A stretch of DNA of 6,107 nt. It comes from Burkholderiales bacterium (lineage in GTDB: Bacteria > Pseudomonadota > Gammaproteobacteria > Burkholderiales > CAIKXV01). The notes beneath the pieces were generated by a model. That model saw only the letters and a list, made by a program, of their open reading frames with translations. It was not told the origin of the DNA and searched no databases. The first letter of the stretch is position 1; each line of letters begins with the position of its first letter. The stretch spans positions 1-6,107 of the forward strand of contig JAIENF010000704.1 of assembly GCA_019751575.1 (NCBI GenBank), written 5' to 3'. The translations under genes and the position numbers were made by a program. Below, piece after piece: positions 1 to 6,107 of this stretch.

Positions 1-1
1 G

Positions 2-184
2 CTGATGCCGGGCGGGCTGTGGTTCGCGATCCACGCGGTGCCCCTGCTCGAGGCGAAGTACGATCGCCCGGTGCTGCTGAACATCCTGTCGACCACCGCC
101 AGCGCACTGCGTTCGGCGGTCGACCGCGTGCGGATCGCGCCGGACGCGCGCTGGGGCCGCGTCCTGGCCGGCGCCACCGACTGA
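2..184 (+). CDS. C-terminal end of an Asp/Glu racemase superfamily protein (arylmalonate decarboxylase / maleate isomerase-like), 5' truncated
   Basis: The reading frame is open from the left edge and closes with TGA at 182-184, giving 60 visible residues. The fragment starts LMPGGLWF, continues with [16 protein letters not shown], and ends with [11 protein letters not shown]. This order (Gly-Gly-Leu turn, helix ending in a Leu-Glu pair, a short strand with Pro-Val, then a final helix and a Gly-Arg-Leu-like tail) matches my recollection of the last part of Bordetella arylmalonate decarboxylase and related maleate cis-trans isomerases. Members use two cysteines for racemisation, isomerisation or decarboxylation of small carboxylic acids. 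The second Cys normally sits just before the Gly-Gly pair; here that position is Pro, so chemistry may differ or the alignment may be off by a few residues. The gene ends 59 bases before the oxoprolinase start and is probably co-transcribed with it. The family call is moderate because only about a quarter of the protein is visible. Confidence 0.6.
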   Translation: MMPGGLWFAIHAVPLLEAKYDRPVLLNILSTTASALRSAVDRVRIAPDARWGRVLAGATD

Positions 185-191
185 GCACTCC

Positions 192-212
192 CGGCTGCCA
201 CGCCGGCAGCCG
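192..212. other. GC-rich hairpin between the racemase-like gene and the oxoprolinase gene
   Basis: CGGCTGCC at 192-199 is a perfect inverted copy of GGCAGCCG at 205-212, giving an 8-base-pair stem with a 5-base loop (ACGCC). It begins 8 bases after the upstream stop codon and ends about 20 bases before the Shine-Dalgarno site of the next gene. Only two T bases follow the stem, so it is a poor intrinsic terminator. It could be an mRNA stability or processing element that sets the relative output of two genes in one transcript, or a chance structure in GC-rich DNA. Confidence 0.4.
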
Positions 213-231
213 TTCCGATCGACCGAGCGAC

Positions 232-237
232 GAAGGA
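232..237 (+). promoter_or_regulatory. Ribosome binding site deciding the oxoprolinase start
   Basis: GAAGGA lies 6 bases before ATG 244. The frame stays open upstream as far as GTG 19, but that stretch overlaps the preceding gene in another frame and encodes Arg/Pro/Gly-rich sequence without family resemblance. Homology begins at residue 7 of the ATG 244 product, so this site fixes the start. Confidence 0.75.
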
Positions 238-242
238 CCCGA

Positions 243-3963
<3,721 letters not shown>

Positions 3964-3968
3964 ACGGC

Positions 3969-4005
3969 GGTGCGGCAGGGCATTCGAGCCACGTTCTGCC
4001 GCATC
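3969..4005. promoter_or_regulatory. Inverted repeat downstream of the oxoprolinase gene (operator or weak terminator)
   Basis: TGCGGCAG at 3971-3978 is the perfect reverse complement of CTGCCGCA at 3996-4003; a G-T and a G-C pair extend it to 10 pairs (3969-3978 with 3996-4005). The arm centres are 25 bases apart. It starts 6 bases after the stop codon, so it could fold at the end of the transcript, but no T-run follows. The right arm overlaps the -35 position of the putative promoter described next, which is where an operator would sit. Both readings are inference. Confidence 0.35.
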
Positions 4006-4022
4006 CCGCCGACCGCTATACT
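3994..4022 (+). promoter_or_regulatory. Putative sigma70-type promoter for the three downstream genes
   Basis: TATACT at 4017-4022 matches the -10 consensus at five of six bases, in a region where A/T runs are otherwise rare. With 17-base spacing the -35 position is TTCTGC (3994-3999), which shares only the leading TT with the consensus, so an activator or a weak basal promoter would be expected. Transcription would begin near 4029, leaving a leader of about 120 bases before ATG 4150. The location in the largest intergenic gap supports the call. Confidence 0.4.
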
Positions 4023-4082
4023 TGCGCGCCTCGCCGGCCGCGGCCCGGTGGCCCGACCGACTTCCTCGGGCGCTCGGTTGCT

Positions 4083-4100
4083 CGATCGCGCAGGCGATCG
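4083..4100. other. Hairpin in the presumed 5' leader of the CMD-like gene
   Basis: CGATCGC (4083-4089) and GCGATCG (4094-4100) form a perfect 7-pair stem with the 4-base loop GCAG; a T-G pair could add an eighth. It lies about 40 bases before the Shine-Dalgarno site. There is no T-run after it, so it is not a terminator. It may affect leader stability or bind a regulator; chance is also possible because CGATCG-type words are common in GC-rich DNA. Confidence 0.35.
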
Positions 4101-4140
4101 GCGATGTCCTGCAACCACCACATCCGATGTGCCCACCCCG

Positions 4141-4145
4141 AGGAA
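4141..4145 (+). promoter_or_regulatory. Ribosome binding site deciding the CMD-like start
   Basis: AGGAA is followed by four bases and then ATG 4150. The same frame is open back to GTG 3970, but the 60 extra residues would be Arg/Pro-rich, lie over the putative promoter and have no family resemblance, so ATG 4150 is preferred. Confidence 0.65.
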
Positions 4146-4149
4146 TCGC

Positions 4150-4686
4150 ATGGCCCGCGTACCCCTGATCCGGGAAGACGACACCGCACTTGCGCCGCTC
4201 ATTTCGCACCTGAAGGCGGCGCGCGGCGGGAAGCTGATCAACCTGTACAAGGTGCTGCTCAACAGCCCGCCGGTCGCCGGTGCCTGGCTCGACTTCAATA
4301 CCGCGGTGCGCTACCGGACGGAAGTGCCCGCCGCGTTCAACGAACTCGCGATCCTGCGCGTCTCGGTGCTCAACGGGGCCGACTACCAGTTCAAGGTGCA
4401 CGGCCCGACGCACGCGCTGAAGGCGGGCCTCAGCGAGGCCCAGGTGGCCGCCATCGCCGACTGGACGGCCAGCAGCCTGTTCTCCGACGCACAGCGCGCG
4501 GTGCTCGCCTGGGCGGACGGGATCACCCGCGACATCGAGCCCTCGGAGGCCGCCTGCGAGGCGATGCGCCGGCATTTCGATGACCGGCAACTGGTCGAGC
4601 TCACCGTGCTGATCAGCGCCTACAACATGCACACGCGCGTGGCGCGCGCGCTGCGCATCGATGTCGAAGGCACCGCCGGCACCTGA
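4150..4686 (+). CDS. Carboxymuconolactone decarboxylase family (AhpD-like) protein without the redox CXXC
   Basis: A 178-residue, mostly helical cytosolic protein. The core NELAILRVSVLNGADYQF (64-81), H84, KAGLS (91-95) and the following helix EAQVAAI match the CMD domain pattern (Arg/Asn-Glu-Leu, hydrophobic helix, Tyr-x-Trp/Phe-x-x-His, Ala-Gly-Leu-Ser). The general Glu (E65) and His (H84) are kept, but the two cysteines of AhpD-type members are replaced by A77 and Q80, so a thiol peroxidase role is unlikely. It belongs to the Tyr-Glu-Trp-x-x-His type, here Tyr-Gln-Phe, whose members include lactone decarboxylases and many uncharacterised enzymes beside catabolic dehydrogenases. The N-terminal 60 residues (LYKVLLNSPPVAGAWLDF) form the usual leading helices. 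It is the first gene of a probable three-gene unit, 47 bases before the YciI-like gene. Exact substrate unknown. Confidence 0.85.
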   Translation: MARVPLIREDDTALAPLISHLKAARGGKLINLYKVLLNSPPVAGAWLDFNTAVRYRTEVPAAFNELAILRVSVLNGADYQFKVHGPTHALKAGLSEAQVAAIADWTASSLFSDAQRAVLAWADGITRDIEPSEAACEAMRRHFDDRQLVELTVLISAYNMHTRVARALRIDVEGTAGT

Positions 4687-4733
4687 CCCCGCCGCCCTGC
4701 CGCCCCCCAACCTCCTCCGTCGGGAACCGAAGC

Positions 4734-5048
4734 ATGCTCTACATCATCTACCAGGAAGACGGCGCGGACAGCCTCGCGATCCGCGAGCGCGTCAAGGCGC
4801 AGCACTTCGCATACCTCGAGCAGCACAAGGACAAGCTGGTGCTCGGCGGGGCGACGCTGGCCGAGGACGGCTCGACCCGGCTCGGCAGCGTGCTGATCCT
4901 CAACGTGCCGTCGCTCGCCGATGCCGAGGCGTTCTCGTCCAACGAACCCTTCCGCAAGGCGGGCCTGTTCAAGAGCGTCAAGATCACCCGCATGCGCCGC
5001 GGGCAATGGCATCCGGACAACGCGCCCGCCAGCGCCGAAGGGAACTGA
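4734..5048 (+). CDS. YciI-like family protein
   Basis: A 104-residue protein with the ferredoxin-like alpha/beta plan of the YciI family: starting strand MLYIIYQ, a helix RERVKAQHFAYLEQH carrying the conserved H24, strand KLVLGGATL, a GSVLILNV strand (51-58), a helix SLADAEAFSSNEPF, and AGLFKSVKI (76-84). The usual Asp-Pro-Tyr/Phe of the family is Glu-Pro-Phe (71-73), a mild change. Family members are small cytosolic proteins suggested to be enzymes because of a conserved His and Asp; related muconolactone isomerase-like folds act on ring-cleavage products. Start at ATG 4734 fits the family N-terminus exactly; a weak GGGAA lies 7 bases upstream. The C-terminal tail (about residues 93-104) is Ala/Asn-rich and probably disordered. 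It lies only 4 bases before the dehydrogenase gene, so the two are almost certainly co-translated. No specific function can be assigned. Confidence 0.88.
   Translation: MLYIIYQEDGADSLAIRERVKAQHFAYLEQHKDKLVLGGATLAEDGSTRLGSVLILNVPSLADAEAFSSNEPFRKAGLFKSVKITRMRRGQWHPDNAPASAEGN
5038..5043 (+). promoter_or_regulatory. Ribosome binding site for the dehydrogenase gene, inside the end of the YciI-like gene
   Basis: AAGGGA ends 9 bases before ATG 5053 and overlaps the last codons of the YciI-like gene. It supports ATG 5053 as the start even though the first 19 residues are Ala/Gly/Pro-rich and have no obvious family equivalent. Confidence 0.6.
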
Positions 5049-5052
5049 ACCG

Positions 5053-6107
5053 ATGGACATCGCAACGAAGGGCGCCACTGCAGGCGCAGGCCCGGTCGCA
5101 CCGGGCGCACACGTCGTCGTCGTGGAAGACGATCCATTCCCGCGTCTGCTGCAGGTGATCCTCGATCCGGCCTGCGACCCGGCGCGGGTCGAGGCGTTCA
5201 GGCACTTCCTGTCGCTCGACCTGTCCGACTTCGATGGCTGGCTGGCCCGGGCACGGGCGGCGGCCGGACCGCTCTACCCGGCGCGCGTGCTGCTGGCAGG
5301 CTCGAAGGCCGCGCTCGACGCGGCGTTGCCGGAGGCCACCGTGCTGGTGACCGAATCGTTCCACGTCGGCCCGGACGAACTCGCCCGCGCCCCGAGGCTG
5401 CAGGCGGTGCAGAAGTACGGCAAGGTCCTGCGCAACATCGATGCGGCCGCCTGTGCCGCGCGCGGGCTGCCGGTGCTCGGCGTGCGCCGGCGCGCAAACA
5501 TTGCCTGCGCCGAGCACACGATGACGCTGATGCTGGCGCTGGCAAAGCGCCTGCCGGAAGTGATGGGACGGATCAGCCTGCGCCAGTTGCGCGAGGCGGG
5601 CTTCGAGCCGCGCACCTACGATCGCCGGCACACGGCGAACTCGAACTGGGCCGGCATCGGTGGCCTGCGCATCCTGCACGGAGACACCCTGGGCATCCTG
5701 GGCATGGGCGAGATCGGGCGCGAACTCGCGCCACGCGCGGCCGCCTTCGGCATGCGCGTGCTCTACTTCCAGCGCACCCGGCTGGATGCCGCCGATGAAG
5801 CGGCGTTGTCGATCGAGTACGCCCCGCTCGAGCGGCTGCTCGCGGACAGCGACTGGCTGAGCATCCAGTTGCCGCATGGCGACAGCACGCGCGGCTTCAT
5901 GGACGCGGCCCGCATCGCCGCGATGAAGAAGGGTGCCATCCTGATCAACACGTCGCGCTCCGAACTGGTCGATCGCGACGCGCTGATCGCCGCCCTCCGG
6001 TCTGGCCATCTGGGCGGCCTGGGCCTGGACACGCCGTACGAGGAGCCGGCGCGCGACGACGAGGAACTGCTGGGCTTCCGGAACGTGCTGGTGACCCCGC
6101 ACACCGC
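5053..6107 (+). CDS. D-2-hydroxyacid dehydrogenase family protein (NAD(P)-dependent), 3' truncated
   Basis: The frame is open to the right edge with no stop: 351 codons plus two bases. The product reversibly converts 2-oxo acids to D-2-hydroxy acids with NAD(P)H. The substrate-domain signature QKYGKVLRNID (120-130) is followed by the hinge region ANIACAEHTMTLMLALAKRL. The Rossmann loop LGMGEIGREL has G217, G219 and G222. All three catalytic residues are visible: R302 in NTSRSELVD, E331 in DTPYEEP and H350 in TPHTA at the very edge, so only a few tens of residues are missing. At the end of the second Rossmann strand the sequence is YFQRT (238-242), without the Asp usual in NAD-specific members, which suggests NADP(H) use or dual specificity. 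The first 77 residues are longer than in typical members, which begin near the strand RVLLAG (78-83); VVVVED at 21-26 may be the true first strand. The gene follows the YciI-like gene by 4 bases. Confidence 0.92.
   Translation, partial: MDIATKGATAGAGPVAPGAHVVVVEDDPFPRLLQVILDPACDPARVEAFRHFLSLDLSDFDGWLARARAAAGPLYPARVLLAGSKAALDAALPEATVLVTESFHVGPDELARAPRLQAVQKYGKVLRNIDAAACAARGLPVLGVRRRANIACAEHTMTLMLALAKRLPEVMGRISLRQLREAGFEPRTYDRRHTANSNWAGIGGLRILHGDTLGILGMGEIGRELAPRAAAFGMRVLYFQRTRLDAADEAALSIEYAPLERLLADSDWLSIQLPHGDSTRGFMDAARIAAMKKGAILINTSRSELVDRDALIAALRSGHLGGLGLDTPYEEPARDDEELLGFRNVLVTPHT

Noticed and set aside
4036..4045. Perfect 10-base palindrome GGCCGCGGCC in the intergenic region
   Set aside because: Such GC-only palindromes arise easily by chance at this base composition and it does not sit at a recognisable position relative to the -10 box.
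3970..4149. Upstream extension of the CMD-like frame to GTG 3970
   Set aside because: The added residues are Arg/Pro-rich and unlike the family, cross the putative promoter, and a good ribosome site precedes ATG 4150.
4104..4149. Possible leader peptide starting ATG 4104 with Cys and His residues
   Set aside because: The frame has no stop before the CMD-like start and runs far into that gene, so it is not a self-contained leader peptide, and no Shine-Dalgarno site is obvious.
4984..6102. Long open frame on the minus strand (about 372 codons) opposite the dehydrogenase gene
   Set aside because: It mirrors the codon bias of a well-supported plus-strand gene with all catalytic motifs. Its product is rich in Arg, Gln, Ala and His with no recognisable domain. 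Long antisense frames are expected at this GC content.

Overview
The window is GC-rich (roughly two thirds G+C by eye) and densely coding. All five recognisable genes are on the + strand and none is on the other strand. The base composition, short gaps and family mix (hydantoinase/5-oxoprolinase, Asp/Glu-racemase superfamily, AhpD-like, YciI-like and D-2-hydroxyacid dehydrogenase genes) fit a catabolic locus of a free-living proteobacterium. I lean towards a betaproteobacterium of the Burkholderiales kind, but that is inference; nothing in the window is a taxonomic marker.

Layout: (1) Bases 2-184 hold the last 60 codons of an arylmalonate decarboxylase / maleate isomerase-like protein whose start lies outside the window. 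(2) A 59-base gap carries a GC-rich hairpin and a good Shine-Dalgarno site. (3) Bases 244-3963 encode a 1239-residue protein in which the ATP-binding HyuA half and the HyuB half of the hydantoinase/5-oxoprolinase family are joined in one chain. It most resembles ATP-dependent 5-oxoprolinase. (4) A 186-base gap, the only sizeable non-coding stretch, holds an inverted repeat, a sigma70-like -10 box and a second hairpin, so a new transcript may begin there. (5) Three closely spaced genes follow: a carboxymuconolactone-decarboxylase/AhpD-like protein without the redox cysteines (4150-4686), a YciI-like small protein (4734-5048), and a D-2-hydroxyacid dehydrogenase (5053 to beyond the right edge, cut just after its catalytic His).

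Working together: the first two genes look like one unit that processes a cyclic amide/imide or a carboxylate (racemase/decarboxylase-like enzyme plus ATP-driven ring opening). The three downstream genes look like a second unit around reduction or oxidation of a 2-oxo/2-hydroxy acid, with two small accessory enzymes. A shared pathway is plausible from position only; the substrate cannot be read from the sequence. I see no RNA genes, mobile elements, CRISPR arrays or defence genes. I did not find a convincing new system. The points most worth a second look are substituted catalytic residues in several of the small enzymes, a repeat-born insertion in the oxoprolinase, and the putative regulatory region at 3964-4149.
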